A stretch of DNA of 64,000 nucleotides, taken from Typha latifolia. Taxonomy: Eukaryota > Streptophyta > Magnoliopsida > Poales > Typhaceae. The stretch lies in the NCBI GenBank assembly GCA_019914945.1, contig CM034104.1, positions 9,226,046 to 9,290,045 on the forward strand. The letters are read 5' to 3'. The notes beneath the pieces were generated by a model. The model was not told where the DNA came from. It saw only the letters and a list, made by a program, of their open reading frames with translations, and searched no databases. The translations under genes were made by a program, and so were the position numbers. This document shows positions 48,721 to 60,852 of the stretch, in pieces; position 1 is the first letter of the stretch; each line of letters opens with the position of its first letter.

Positions 48721-50045
48721 TAAAATTATGAGTTTTTTTTTTTTTAAAGCTTGCTGCCTTACAAGCCTTAATCTTGCAACCCCTAAGACTGTTTTTTTAA
48801 GGTTTGTCAGCTTACAAGCAAATCCGCATGGTTGCCGGCTTTAGGCTTGTAAGCCTAAAATAACTTGTTGGTTTGGAGCTAAGCATTGAACTAAATTAGC
48901 TGAACTTATTTTTTAATTTTGATTTAGGTATTTTGAACTAGACTAAGATAATTTAGTGTTTGGTTTTAAACTAAACTAATAGTGTATTAATTAATTGTGA
49001 AAAAGTGAAAATATGGTATATTTACAATATTATAATATACAAAAAAAATGAAAAAGTGAAAAAAATGTTGATTCCGGAGGAAAATAAATGATATATAAAT
49101 TGATGGACGAAAATACCATTTTCATGTCATAATGGTGGCAATTATTATAATATACAAATATTAAATGGTGTATTAAATATATGAGTATTATTATATTATT
49201 ATAATATAATATTTGTATCTTTGTATATTATAATATTATAATAGTTGTATATTATAATATTATAATATGCATTTGTGATATTAAGTGTATATTTACTAGC
49301 TTATATGATGCCTATAATAGTCGTTTACAGACTTAAGTGCATATTTATTAGCTTATATGATGTCTATAATAGTCATTTAAAGTCTTAAGTGCATATTTGC
49401 TAGCTTATATGGTATTTATAATAGTCATTTATAAGCTTAAGTGTATATTTAGAGGCTTATATGATGTAGAGAGAGGAAAGAGATTCGATTGGACATTATT
49501 TGACATATTTTACAATATAAAATATAAATATTTTGGAAGATAGGAGAAGTCAGAGGAGAGGTAAATTGATAAGATATGAAATTAATAAATTTAAGTCATG
49601 TTAAGAATAAAATTAGAATCAATTTGAAATGATATTGAAATTTACATATTAGTATTTATTTGGGGGCGTGGGCATCAAACTAGATTAGAAAAAGAAGAAG
49701 ATAATTTGTTGTTTCGTTGCTCAACTAGGTTAGGGTCCCTGAACTCAAAGTAAACTAGGGCAAGATTACAATTTCTTTTTGGGTGCGGGCTTGCGTGTCT
49801 TGCACTGCTGCAAGCTCGCGACCACTAAGATTACTTCTTTTTTTTTATGCAGGCATGCATGCCTTGCATCTACAAGCCTACATGTAGGGTTGCAAATTTT
49901 AAGTCTTGCGAGCTTGTTAGCCCATGTATAAGGTTACGTATTCTTTTAAGATATTTTTAATTTAAACTTTAATAAAAAAAGTTATTGCATGCTTACAACC
50001 GCTCGTGGGCCTACAAGCCCGCAACCATCTTATAAGCTATTGCGC
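48720..50045. repeat. Unclassified repeat block with TTACAAGCC/GGCTTGTAAG motifs
   Basis: Copies of ACAAGCC and its complement occur near 48765, 48850, 49880 and 50010, at both sides of an A/T-rich middle. The arrangement suggests a transposable element with inverted ends, but no clean termini or flanking duplication were seen. Confidence 0.35.
49281..49470. repeat. 52-bp tandem repeat, about 3.6 copies
   Basis: Units start at 49281, 49333, 49385 and 49437 with TTAAGTG(T/C)ATATTT, then AGCTTATATG and CTATAATAGTC. The spacing is exactly 52 bp each time; the last unit is partial. Confidence 0.9.
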
Positions 50046-50257
50046 ATTTAGTAGATTTTAAGTTTTTTGAATGAAAATGTGTTTATTTTGGAGTGAAATA
50101 TAAGATATATGAGAAAATATTTTAAATATGAGTGTCATTATTACTTTGATGAGATATTAAAAGAAAAAATATTTATATTTATAGGAAAATTGAGGATATA
50201 TCATATAAATAGTACCAAATTCTATAGTCTTTTATAATACCCTATTGAAGGTCTTCC

Positions 50258-50910
50258 TTGACTTAGACTTGATCAAACGGCCCAGCCCACTCGTGCTCGG
50301 CTCGACCTAGTCTGGTTTGGACCGAGCTAACCCTGGCTCGGACCCGGTTTAGGCTCAGCTCGGCCTGAGCCCGGACTACCTATGGGCGGCATGGGCCAGC
50401 CCTTTGCTTGCCCGACCCGGCCTAAAAGCCCACTCGTTTGGCCTGCTCGTTTAGCCTGCAACTAGGCCCGCTTGTTTTGCTATAGTAGCTCGCCTGTTTT
50501 GCTACAGTAGCCCGCTCGTTTTGCTACAGTAGCTCGCCCATTCTGCTACATTAGCTTGCCCATTCTGCTATAGTGAAAATCAACGAAAATTTTGGTGTTG
50601 TACCATTTTTTTAAGCACACCTTTAAAATTTTTAATTTATTATTATTATTATTATTAAATGGAGGAACAAAAATATTATTTTTAAAAATAAGCTAACGGT
50701 AAATTTTTTTAAAAAAATAGCTAAAATATGGGTTGAGCTGGCCCGGCTAGCCTGATCTCTCATGGGTCGACAGGCGGTAATGGGCTAGACTATTATAGCC
50801 CGGCCCGAACCCGGCCTGGTCCGAGTGATTGGTGGGTCCGGCCGTGAACAAATACTTAAGTCCGATTGGCCTGAAAAGTCCGGCCCGCCTGATGATCATG
50901 TCTACTTGCA
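50258..50910. mobile_element. GC-rich inverted-repeat element (MITE-like)
   Basis: The left end TTGACTTAGACTTGATCA and the reverse complement of the right end TGCAAGTAGACATGATCA match at 13 of 18. Subterminal DNA is rich in GGCCCGG/CCCGGCC and TCGGC, in contrast with AT-rich flanks. The centre has a 22-bp tandem repeat and a TTATTATTA run. It is non-coding. No target duplication was found, so the limits are approximate. Confidence 0.5.
50467..50575. repeat. 22-bp tandem repeat, 5 copies
   Basis: Units start at 50467, 50489, 50511, 50533 and 50555 around the consensus CCCGCCTGTTTTGCTACAGTAG. It lies inside the GC-rich inverted-repeat element. Confidence 0.92.
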
Positions 50911-51451
50911 CTGGATCTTCACCCAATTCTACAAAATATTTCAAGATGGATTTATAGTCCTTTGCTATATGAAAAGATATGTATTTATTTGGAAATCCAA
51001 TATATAATTGCCACTTCTACTGATAAGAGTTGTGCAAAAGTGGTGAATCTTTATATTTAAGAGAACGACAAAATTAAAGAGAGAATTTTTTAGATTTTCA
51101 TGTATCTTTTGTCATTTCAAGCTCTTCTTTAAAAACCAACAATTTGATTTGCGAGATACATCCATTCATCGTTGGCTGCCTTTAAGGCGAAGTGAGATTC
51201 ATAAGTTTGCAAGTTACCTACCAAAATTTCCACTCCAAGAGAATAAATATCTTTCCTTACTTTTAGTTACCTTTTGTTCAGAAAGTGACCAAAGTATTTT
51301 TGTCACGTCCTTGCTTTCACTAAATTGTGAATCCAAATACTGTTTTTTTTTAAAGGAAATGCCATTCGTCTTCTCGTATGTGAAAACTCACATAATTCAC
51401 CTCTCCATGGGTCATCATTTCATTCTGGTACACCCGAACTTCTTTAATTAC

Positions 51452-52452
51452 TGTTAGGTTTTTATTTATTGGCAATTGTGTATAAAATATTCTAAGTGTA
51501 TTTTTTCATGTATATGAGCTTTACACAAGTCTAGAATATCTCTGGTTTGAAGAATTGTAAGATTATTAGAGAAAAGCCGTTGAGTTCACACCGTGTTCAC
51601 AAATGTGTTCGAACGCAGAATCTGCGTTCACACAGACAGAGAGCCGCGTTCACAAACATGTTCAAACGCGGAATCTGCGTTCACACAAACAAAGAGCCGC
51701 GTTCATACAGACAAAGAGCCGCGTTCATAAACGTGTTCGAACGCGGGTACTGCGTTCACACAGATAGAGAGCCGCGTTGACAAACGCGTTCGAACGTGGG
51801 TACTGCGTTCACACAGACCGAGAGCTGCATTCACAAATGCGTTCGAACGCAACCTGAAGAATTCAAGTTGTCGCGTTCGAATGCACCCGGGCCGCGTTCG
51901 AACGCACCAATGAAGTTTGATAAAATTGGACTTTCGTGAGTATCGATAAGACTTAGATTTGGCTATATCTTGGAGATCATATATAAGGACTGTGATGCCC
52001 TATCTCTAGGGTGGTTGAAGAAATATTATTGAATGAGACTTCTTGAGGCTACACCGGTTCTTCAACTAACAAGGTTCCACTCATCTACAAAACCTAATCT
52101 TTCGTCTTAAGGGCTATCTAGATAAAAGATCTATCTCGAGGGTTATTGAGGTTGGACTTCAATCACGAGAAGCAGTGAATCGTGGGTTCTAACGAGCAAG
52201 ACTGAGAGGAACAAAGTCGTTTGGATCGACGGGTTATTTTGTGAGTCAGTCTTGTAATTGCTACTATTCTAGTGATTGGTTTTGATTCGAGTTTGGATCC
52301 GTGGTTTTTTCTCGATTGGGTTTTTCCACATTAAAATCTTAGTGTTCATCTCTGCTTTTGTTCTTAATATTTCTACGGACTTTTACTTAAGCGAACGAAT
52401 GTTATCATTGCCTAGTATTTAGATACATACTTCTGTCTAGGGGTTTTTTCAA
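51452..52452 (+). repeat. 5' LTR of the copia element
   Basis: It starts TGTTAGG directly after ATTAC and ends TTTTTTCA before the primer site. It contains a CpG-rich 53-bp tandem repeat in its first half. Its last 91 bases align with 56837-56927 with 8 substitutions, so the insertion is not recent. Confidence 0.9.
51595..51860. repeat. 53-bp CpG-rich tandem repeat within the copia LTR
   Basis: Units start at 51595, 51648, 51701 (a 22-bp partial unit), 51723, 51776 and 51829. Each carries GTGTTCGAACGC and TGCGTTCACACAGA followed by GAGCCGCG. GCGTTCGAACGC is a 12-bp palindrome and recurs downstream to 51905 outside the strict period. Confidence 0.93.
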
Positions 52453-52500
52453 TTGGTATCACAGCGGGTTCTCCCACCCTTTGAGAGAGATCAGATAGGC

Positions 52501-55500
52501 ATGAATTTTCATAGAGATGGACCATCATCTATTAGACCTCCTATCCTAGATGGATCAAATTATGGATATTGGAAAGCTAAGATGAGAGCTTACTTGTAGT
52601 CTATAGATGAACGAGTATGGTTTGCCATTGTGAACGGTTGGAGTCCACCAATGTACATGGTGGATGATAAACTTACTGATAAACCGATAGAGTCATGGGA
52701 TAGGTCAGACTATGAAAAAGTTGGATGGAATAGCAAGGCAATAAATGCAATTTTTAGTTGTGTTTCCTCGAAAGAATTTAGAAGAATTTCTACTTGTGAG
52801 ATAGCAAAAGAATCTTGGACGATCTTAGAAACTACTCACGAAGGAACTATGGCTGTAAAACTTTCTAAACTTCAGAGGTTGACTACTAGTTTTGAAACTC
52901 TACGTATGAAGGAGAATGAGATATTAGATGAGTTCTATGCAAAACTGAGTGATATAGTCAACTCCAGTTTCAACCTAGGAGAGAAAATTTCTGAAAATAA
53001 AATTGTCCGTAAGATCCTTAGGTCTCTTCCAGAGAGGTTTTAAGTGAAAGTTACAGCTATTGAGGAAAGTAAGGATATCGATTCTATGAAAGTTGAACAA
53101 TTGGTAGAAAATCTACAAATATTTGAGTCCAGTCTTTCAAAACCGAGGAAGTCCAAAGGAATTGCTCTATCCACAATTGAAGAAATTATAGAGGAGTCTG
53201 ATGATGAAGGTGATTTAGATGTTGAGATATTGTCCATGTTCGTCAAAAAGTTTAATAAATTCTTTCGGAAGCCAAACAAGTTGAATGCTGAAAAACTTGA
53301 GAAAAGCAAAGCCTTTGTGAAAAAAAAGAATACTACGAGTTCGAATATAGGTGTGAGCAACAACAGTGTCAAATAGAAAAATAAGAATTCTGAGAATAAA
53401 GTTCGATGTTTTGAATGTTCTGGTTTTGGACACATAGCATAAGAATGCCCTAATCGCGTTAAGAAGAAGGGTAAAGCTATGAAAGTTACTTTAGATGACT
53501 TAGATGAATCTGATGATGATTCTGGAAAAGACGAAGAAAACTTTATTGCTTTTGCCTCTTCTCTACTTAATATCGATTCTGTTGTTGATACTGATAGTAC
53601 AGATGATCAGGATATGTTACCAGCTGAGAAAGATGAATCTAAAATTCAAAAGGCATATAATGACCTGTACCTGGAGTCGTTTAAACTCAAGAAAAGCAAT
53701 CTTAGACTACTTCAACGACTCAAGGTAATCGAACTAGAAAGAATTCAATTTGAGGAGAAGTACAAATTGAAACTTGAACGTGTCAAAGACCTTTCTAAAC
53801 AACTTGACAATACAAAAAATAAAATGAAGGCTGATGAAATTGAACTAGAGCGACTGAATAAGGAAGTGACATTTCTAAAAGGGAAGAACAAACTTGACGA
53901 GATTCTAAAAGCTCAGATCTCTAGAAAAGACAGGTATGGTGTTGGATACACCAGTAATTCAAATAATAATAAAACTATCTTCGTTTTTGTAGGTATACAA
54001 AAGGAAGAATATCTGAAGTCATCAACCGCATTTACAAAGCAATCCTGGATGAATGCTTCTAAACTGAAGGCGAATTTACAAACTGGTGAATCGTCAACGG
54101 CACCAAAGGTAAACTTTAGTCACACTCCTCGACAAAAGGTGAGTAGAAAAGGGTTTGTTCCGACATGCTATCATTGCGGCATTCTAGGGCATATTCGATC
54201 TCATTGCAAATTTTTGCAAAAACTTAGAACTGCTTTCATTTATGGGATGAAAACAAAGGCCACATGGGTCAAGAAAAGTGATTTGAAATTTTATGTTATC
54301 CATACAGCCTTGAAAGTTTTAAATTCTTATTTGTGGTATTTAGACAGTGGCTGTTCAAGACATATGTCGGGTGACAAGTCGTTATTTTCTAATCTTGAAA
54401 AACATGAATGGGGAGTTGTGACATTCGGAGATGGTAATTCATCCAAGGTAATAGGTAAAAGAAAGGTAAGTTCTCCGGGGGTTCCTATTCTTGAAAATGT
54501 TCTTTATGTTAAGGGCTTGAAAGCAAATCTTCTGAGTACCAGTCAATTTTGTGATGAAGATTATGAGGTAAAATTCTCCAAAAATGATTGTACTATTCTA
54601 GATCATGGTGGTAATGTTATATGTTATGGATCTAGAACATCTGATAATTGCTATGTTGTTGGAACGTCACATAAACTGAAATATAACAGTGCCTCTTTCG
54701 ACATTGCAGATCTTTGGCATCAACGTCTTGGACATGTGAATCACAAGAAATTATTTACTCTGTCCAAACAAGAAGTGGTAAGAGGAATACCTAAGATGAA
54801 AGAAATGTCAAAAAGAGTGTGTGGTTCGTGTCAAATTGGAAAACAAATTCGGATCTCATACAAGAAGATAAATGCAGCTACCACCGACCGTGTGCTTCAA
54901 TTAGTTCACATGGACTTGATGGGTCCAACAAAAACGGAAAGTCTTGGAGGTAAACGCTATATATTCTTAATGGTCGATGATTACTCCAGATATACCTGGG
55001 TTGCCTTTCTCTTGGTATTCAACATGAGTTTTCAGCTCCTATAACTCCACAACAAAACGGGATTGTTGAAAGAAAGAATCGAGTTGTGCAGGAAATGGCT
55101 AGGGTTATGCTTCACGCTAAAAAGATTACTCAAAAGTTTTGGGCGGAGGTGGTCAATACAGCGGTACATGTGATAAATCGTGTTTATCTAAGACCAGTTA
55201 TAAAAATGACTGGTTATGAAATCTGGAAAGGTAAGAAACCTAGTGTTAAATATTTTCGAGTTTTTGGTAGTAAATGTTATATCTTGCGTGATCGAGAATA
55301 TTTAACTAAATTTGACACTAGAAGTAGTGAAGGCATCTTCTTGGGGTATTCGAATAATAGTAGAGCCTACAGAGTATTTAATCTTGACACTTCTACTGTT
55401 ATGGAATCTGCTAATGTTATGATAGATGAATCCACGACTGATTTAACTGAAGCTACTCCTATTTCTGTTTCTGCAGATACATATGATGAAGAAATAAGAA

Positions 55501-56842
55501 ATGAGCTTGACCTAAAAATTGAGAATTAGGACGAGGACAAAGTTGAAATGAACAAAGATGACTGAAACGTACCGAAACCATCTGCCAGAGTGAAATCAAA
55601 TCATCCACTGTCACAAGTGATCGGTGACGTGAATGAACTAATTAAGACAAGACGACAAATCCAAAGTGAGGTATCATTTATTTGTTATACATCTTCTTTT
55701 GAACCTAAAAATATGAAGGAAGCATTGTTAGACGATTCTTGGGTTAATGCTATGCATGAGAAATTAGAGCAATTTTCTAGGAATGATGTTTGGTATTTAG
55801 TTCCTAGACCTAAGAATGTGAACGTCATTGGAACAAAATGGATTTACAAGAATAAAAGTGATGAACATGGCAATATAGTTCGAAATAAAGCTAGACTCAA
55901 AGCACAGGGATATACTCAGGTTGAGTGTATAGATTTTGATGAGATATTTGCTCCTGTTGCTAGATTAGAATCTATTCGTATACTGCTTGCTATTGCTTGT
56001 CACTTAAAATTTAAATTGTTTCAAATGGATGTGAAAAGTGCTTTCTTGAATGGTATTATGAATGAAGATGTTTATGTGGAACAACCGAAAGGGTTCGAAG
56101 ATCAAAAATTTCTTTCTCATGTGTTTAAACTGAAAAAGGCCCTCTACGGGCTAAAACAAGCTCGAAGAGCTTGGTATGAGAAGTTGACTACTTTTTTAGT
56201 GGATGCGGGGTTCACTCGAGGGGGAGTGGACAAGACATTGTTCATTAGACGGTCAAACAAGAGTTTAGTTGCGGCACAAATATATATGAATGACATTGTC
56301 TTCGGGGCAACGAGTCGATCATTAGCTAAGGAGTTTGCAGATCTTATGCATAGTCATTTTGAGATGAGCATGATGGGTGAGTTGAAGCTCTTTTTGGGAC
56401 TTCAAATTACTCAGTTGGAAAGAGAGATATTTATCGCTCAAACTAAGTATGCTAAGGATCTTGTGACTAAATTCGGTTTAGAAAATACAAAACATGCCAG
56501 AACTCCTATGAGTAAAACTACCAAACTAGGTAAGGATATTTCAGGAAAAAGTGTTGATCAGACACTGTATAGGAGCATGATTGGTAGTTTTTTGTATTTA
56601 ACTGCTAGTGGACCAGACATTGCATTTAGTGTCGGTGTGTGTGCTAGGTTTCAGTCTGAACTTAAGGAGACACATTTGTTTGCTGTAAAACGTATTATAA
56701 AATATGTCGGTGACACCGTTGACTTAGGTATCTGGTTTACGTATGACTTGGGAGTTATCATATCTGGATACACGGATTCTAATTGGGCATGTTCATGTGA
56801 TGATAAAAAAAGTACCTCAGGTGGATGTTTCTTTTTTTCTTA
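52501..56842 (+). pseudogene. copia gag-pol polyprotein relic
   Basis: ATG 52501 opens gag (PPILDGSNYGYWKAKMRAYL). In-frame stops lie at 52597 (TAG), 53041 (TAA), 53374 (TAG) and 53440 (TAA). Two CX2CX4HX4C zinc knuckles follow (53409, where the 53440 stop falls; and 54168). The protease DSG is at 54343. The integrase HHCC region (HQRLGHVNH..CGSC) and the first core Asp (HMDLMG) are present, but the rest of the core is deleted at about 55012, with a frame change, up to TPQQNGIVERKNR. Stops at 55527 and 55563 precede the reverse transcriptase, whose YVDD box is YMND (56283-56294). RNase H stops after [10 protein letters not shown] where the LTR remnant begins. It cannot be functional. Confidence 0.93.
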
Positions 56843-56927
56843 ATATTTCTACGGACTTTTACTTAAGCGAACGAGTGTTATAATTGCCTAATATTGAGAT
56901 ACATATTTGTGTTTAGGGGTTTTCTCA
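56836..56927 (+). repeat. 3' LTR remnant of the copia element (last ~92 bp)
   Basis: TTCTTAATATTTCTACGGAC matches the end of the 5' LTR from 52362 on and runs to TTTTCTCA before the ATTAC duplication. The left junction with RNase H lies in a T-rich stretch shared by both sides, consistent with deletion through short homology. Confidence 0.9.
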
Positions 56928-56932
56928 ATTAC

Positions 56933-58480
56933 TAATACTACATAGATGATAACATATAAATTGGGCTGATTGCATGATTGAAAAAATGATAGCATGTTTT
57001 CACTGAGGTTCGAAAAGATGTTCTTTTCAATAATACATAAACTTGTAGGAAAATTAGAAAGCTATTAAGCCATGTGTAACAACTTTAGCAGTAGTACTAA
57101 ACCTATAACGGATACAGGAGTCCACCAAATATCTATACTTTGAACTTTATAGAATTACTTATTCTAAGCTAGTGAAAAAGTAAAATGGGAAAACGGAGAA
57201 AGAAAGAGGGTTATGCCCATAGATTGGTACTTTCATGTCAGTGGGATTACAACCACAGTACTGGTTAATGTGTCCTAAATTGAGCCAACATTGTCCTCTC
57301 CAATGTAACTATATAGTTCCAAATATTAAACTACTTCATGTTCCCCTTTCCCACATATACTTTTAGCTTCAACTGCACCTTGCCTTTGTGTGCCCTCTCC
57401 TAGCACTAGAAGGTCATCTACGAATATGACGGGCAAAAATATCCAACAGAAACCTATTTATGAAAGTCCAAGGACAGTTGCCCCTTTGGCTTTTGACGTG
57501 TCACATTGCAAAAAGAAATGGCCTCTGTTGCTCATGAAGAGCCATGTTGCTCACCGTAGGTAAGATCAAAGTTGTTCATGTAATTAAATTAAACCTAGTC
57601 TATAGTTCGAGCATAGGAGGCATATAATTTTGGAAAGGGCCCAGCTATTGGACATTCATGCTCCTAGACAAGAAATTTGAGAACCATATATTATCAAATG
57701 GAGCACAGTTATAACGTGGTTAATGATATCCACTGTGTAATATACATGTAACCTGTCCTACTATTAATACCTTCCTACTTTGGTAGTCTTGGTGGGAGTT
57801 TTTTTTTACCAAACCTAGCACTGTTTGAGATTTTATTTATCAAGATAGATCATCTCCCAAACTTAATACTAAAAAGAGACTACCTTAATGTAGCCTTACA
57901 TGAAAAGTGCTTAAATTAAACATTTTACTTAAAACACAAACGCTAAACTATTAAGTGTTTAAGTCCAAATTAAAACTGTAAACCCATTAGTATTTTCTAT
58001 TTTGTTTTAGCTTAAGCAGATTAAATTATAAGTCAAACCATGAGTTAAAATGTTGACAAGTTAAGTATTTATTTTTAAAGTTAAAATACCGAAAAGTTAA
58101 GCATTTAAGTAACACGCTAAATAGTTAAGCATTTTGGCACAACAGAATGTGCCGAGCTGAATAAGTACAATGCTGAATAATGAACATTTCATTTGAATGT
58201 AAAATACTTTAACTTGTTAGTATTTCAATAAAATGCTTGAAAGATAAGCATTTTCTTCTGCAACTACTCCTATTCCACGTTGAATAGATTAACCTTCCGG
58301 TGACATTTATTGAAACACAAACACTATATTGACAGATTAACATGTAACAAAAATATTGAGAATATATTAATATCAGTTAAAAAAAAGGAAAGAAAATGAA
58401 GAAGCAAACAATAATACTAGAATTAATAAGAGATATAATATATAAACATTAAAACATATCCAAACAAAAACACTAAATTT
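56933..58480. other. Intergenic DNA, no gene seen
   Basis: No coding pattern on either strand. From 57890 to 58260 the motifs TTAAGCATTT and TTAAGTGTTT recur in both orientations, which may mark a small non-autonomous element; no ends could be set. Confidence 0.5.
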
Positions 58481-59205
58481 ACATTAAAAGAAGTTATGTA
58501 GCATGTTGTGGAGTGGATGTAGCCGTTTTAGAAGTTGTCATTGTCTTTCTCTCCCTCTCCCTCTCCTTCGTTTACCTCTATATCTACCTGTAGGGGCTAG
58601 TATTGCGGGAACTGATGCTGGCTGATATCTATAGGAGCTTGTACAAACTGATGCGCTATATCTACCGGTAGGGGCTAGTAGGCGCAGCACGTAAACATCG
58701 CGACTCATCAATCATCTATAATGTGCTAACACACATGTCAACAATCATGCTCATTAATGCTCGACCAACATTACTACTCTATGCGACAAGTGCGTTTGAA
58801 CCTTGACGGTGAGTATATGAAAAAGTATAAATCTACACCAAATATTTAGTAGTTACAATTCTTTTTTTACAAACTTTTGAGAATATAAAAAATATGAACA
58901 TAAACTATTTTAATTTATATTGAACATACCACATCCTTAATAGTCATGCTAGAGAGCAAAATCCACATGTCTGGTTCTATCGATAATAGAGAAATTAACC
59001 GTTGTGTGATCCTCTTATGCCAAACCATGTATGGATCACTATAGCTCATGGCTGACACACTAGCGGTAGTGGTGAATCCACTAGCCTGGTTCCACGCTGC
59101 TCCCACATTGCAATATGGGTTAATAATATCAGCACTTTGTGTTAAATTTATACTGTACAATTGAAGAATCAACTCAAAACTACCAATTGGATTGACCATA
59201 ATTCC
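58480..59205 (-). pseudogene. Possible plant-mobile-domain (MAIN-like) protein fragment
   Basis: An open frame (59199-58915) contains SDPYMVWHKRITQRLIS..IEPD, which resembles the Y.EW+RR.TRR+I end of plant mobile domain proteins, a family often carried by transposons. Further down the same strand, LAPTGRYSASVCTSSYRYQP occurs with a near copy (58560-58680) and a basic RRRGRERE run, interrupted by stops. The assignment is by remembered pattern only. Confidence 0.35.
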
Positions 59206-59278
59206 ATCATATTCATCATTAATTGAATCACCCTAGAGACAATACATCAATATCCTCTTCATTGGATGTTTCAAACAT

Positions 59279-59820
59279 GATATGAACTGGGTTAGATCGA
59301 ATCACATCATAGAGACATTGGGCTTGATGGATCGTGTCTATTTATCTTTAATTTAATTCATGATGTAAGCCTTTAAGATAATTAAGTTAAGTCATATAAG
59401 CTCAAATAGCAAGTCAAATTAAGTTATATAAGCTCTTAAGGTAAGTCTAGTTAAGTCAAGTAAGCTTTTAAGATAAGTCTAATTAAGTTATGTAAGTCTT
59501 TAAGACATTCTAAATCGAGTCATGTCAGCCTATAGAGCTAGTCTTAGTAGGAGTCATTAACCCGACCTCTCCTCTATGTATATGAGTGGTTGGGCTCTTT
59601 TGTTTAATCATCCAAGTATTGAGAAATTAGTTTAGTATTGAGTTTATCTTTATCTTAAGGGTAAGAGTAATAACATAGGAGTATAAGTAACTTAATATTC
59701 CTCCATCATCACCATCGCCGCCCATCTCTCTCACCATTGTGCTCCACTGCCTTCCACCTTTATCACCACCATCATCCACCTCCATCCGACACCTACACTC
59801 CTTTGTTGCAGATCAACTCT
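59279..59820 (+). mobile_element. LTR-like head, family copy 1
   Basis: It begins TGATATGAACTGGGTTAGAT and is similar over about 90 bp to 62122 onward, including the TCACATCA motif and a GGCTTGATGGAT/CTCAATGGATTG block. A run of TAAGTTA/TAAGTCT motifs follows (59390-59510). The end is not defined. Confidence 0.4.
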
Positions 59821-60096
59821 AATCAGTCCGTAACAAAATGATTCATTATTTTGCAGAATATTATATATTACATAACTATTTTGTTCATAAATAATAATGT
59901 GTTCAACAACTATATCGGCAGATTGATCATAAAGTTCTATATGTGACGGTTGACTAGGGTATTCATTAATTGGTTCATTACTATAAGGGCATTTAAGTGG
60001 TTCACTAGGGCCTTCATAACTTAGTTGACTAGAGCCATTAAATGGTTGATTGGGTCCTTCATTAAATATCCCTGTAACATCATTAACATTGTACAA
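59731..60096 (-). other. 121-codon open frame, unknown
   Basis: It starts MYNVNDVTGIFNEGPNQPFN and is rich in Pro, Ser, Asn and Glu, with repeated GPNQP/GPSEP-like motifs. I recognise no domain. It overlaps the right side of an LTR-like region and may be a fragment of a transposon protein. Confidence 0.2.
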
Positions 60097-60852
60097 TAGA
60101 GCTTCGATTAGTGAATCAGTACGTTGGCTTTCTTTGTTAACAATTGGTATACCTTAATATTCACTTCCAACATACCTTGATGTTGTTCTATAATTTGAGC
60201 ATAACACCAATATCATCATCGACCTAATTAACTCGACCCTCGTGGTTAGATTATACAATCCACCATGCTTCCGACATCTTGTCCTCAAGGTGACTAGTAA
60301 TAATCAACCCATTGGCTTGGCTCGCATCATGCTCAGGCTTTACGCAAGTCCGACTCAATCAACTAATACTAGCCTACCGAGTAATTCCACCAGACATCCT
60401 CGTGCCTCAAGTTGCGCTCATGGGTTCCCAACTAGTTCACATGAGGTGGTTGAGTCGAATCGCAAAAAATTCAGCACGCCACGAGATACGTACACTTCAT
60501 CTCTTTCACTTGATAGCTTAAACTCTAATCCTAGAGCTAAAATTGATTTTTGTCGAAGGGGCACCGCTATAGGTTGCATGGGCGCTGGTGGTGGCTGGGC
60601 AATTGCTAGCCGGTGGCAGTCAATGTACGGCAGGTCCTCTCGATGGTAGAGCGGTGGTGAGTGATAGTGAAAGCTAAAAATTAAGCTTGAGATCGGCTTG
60701 CTGTAATGTGTTACGAATCGGCTTGATCAGATTCATAGCAATTGGAAGTTGTAGGAGTGGGGAACAAATGGTTAATATCTTCACCATAGCACTTGTAAAG
60801 GAATATTTTTCTACATATGGAAACTCATTGAAGTAGTAAAGAAAAGTGCATT

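Larger units (their letters stand above)
51452..56927 (+). mobile_element. Ty1/copia LTR retrotransposon, defective
   Basis: It is flanked by a perfect 5-bp duplication, ATTAC (51447-51451 and 56928-56932). A 1001-bp 5' LTR (TGTTAG...TTTTCA) is followed two bases later by TGGTATCACAGC, a primer site of the initiator-Met tRNA type. The domain order is gag, protease, integrase, reverse transcriptase, RNase H, which defines copia. The 3' side is truncated: the RNase H frame runs straight into the last 92 bp of an LTR. The 1-kb LTR and the RT residues suggest the SIRE-like lineage, from recall only. Confidence 0.93.

Noticed and set aside
60242..60649. 135-codon open frame on the + strand, and a short minus-strand HLEDK match near 60285
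   Set aside because: The + frame shows no domain. The five-residue match recalls the end of gypsy polyproteins but is far too short to call.
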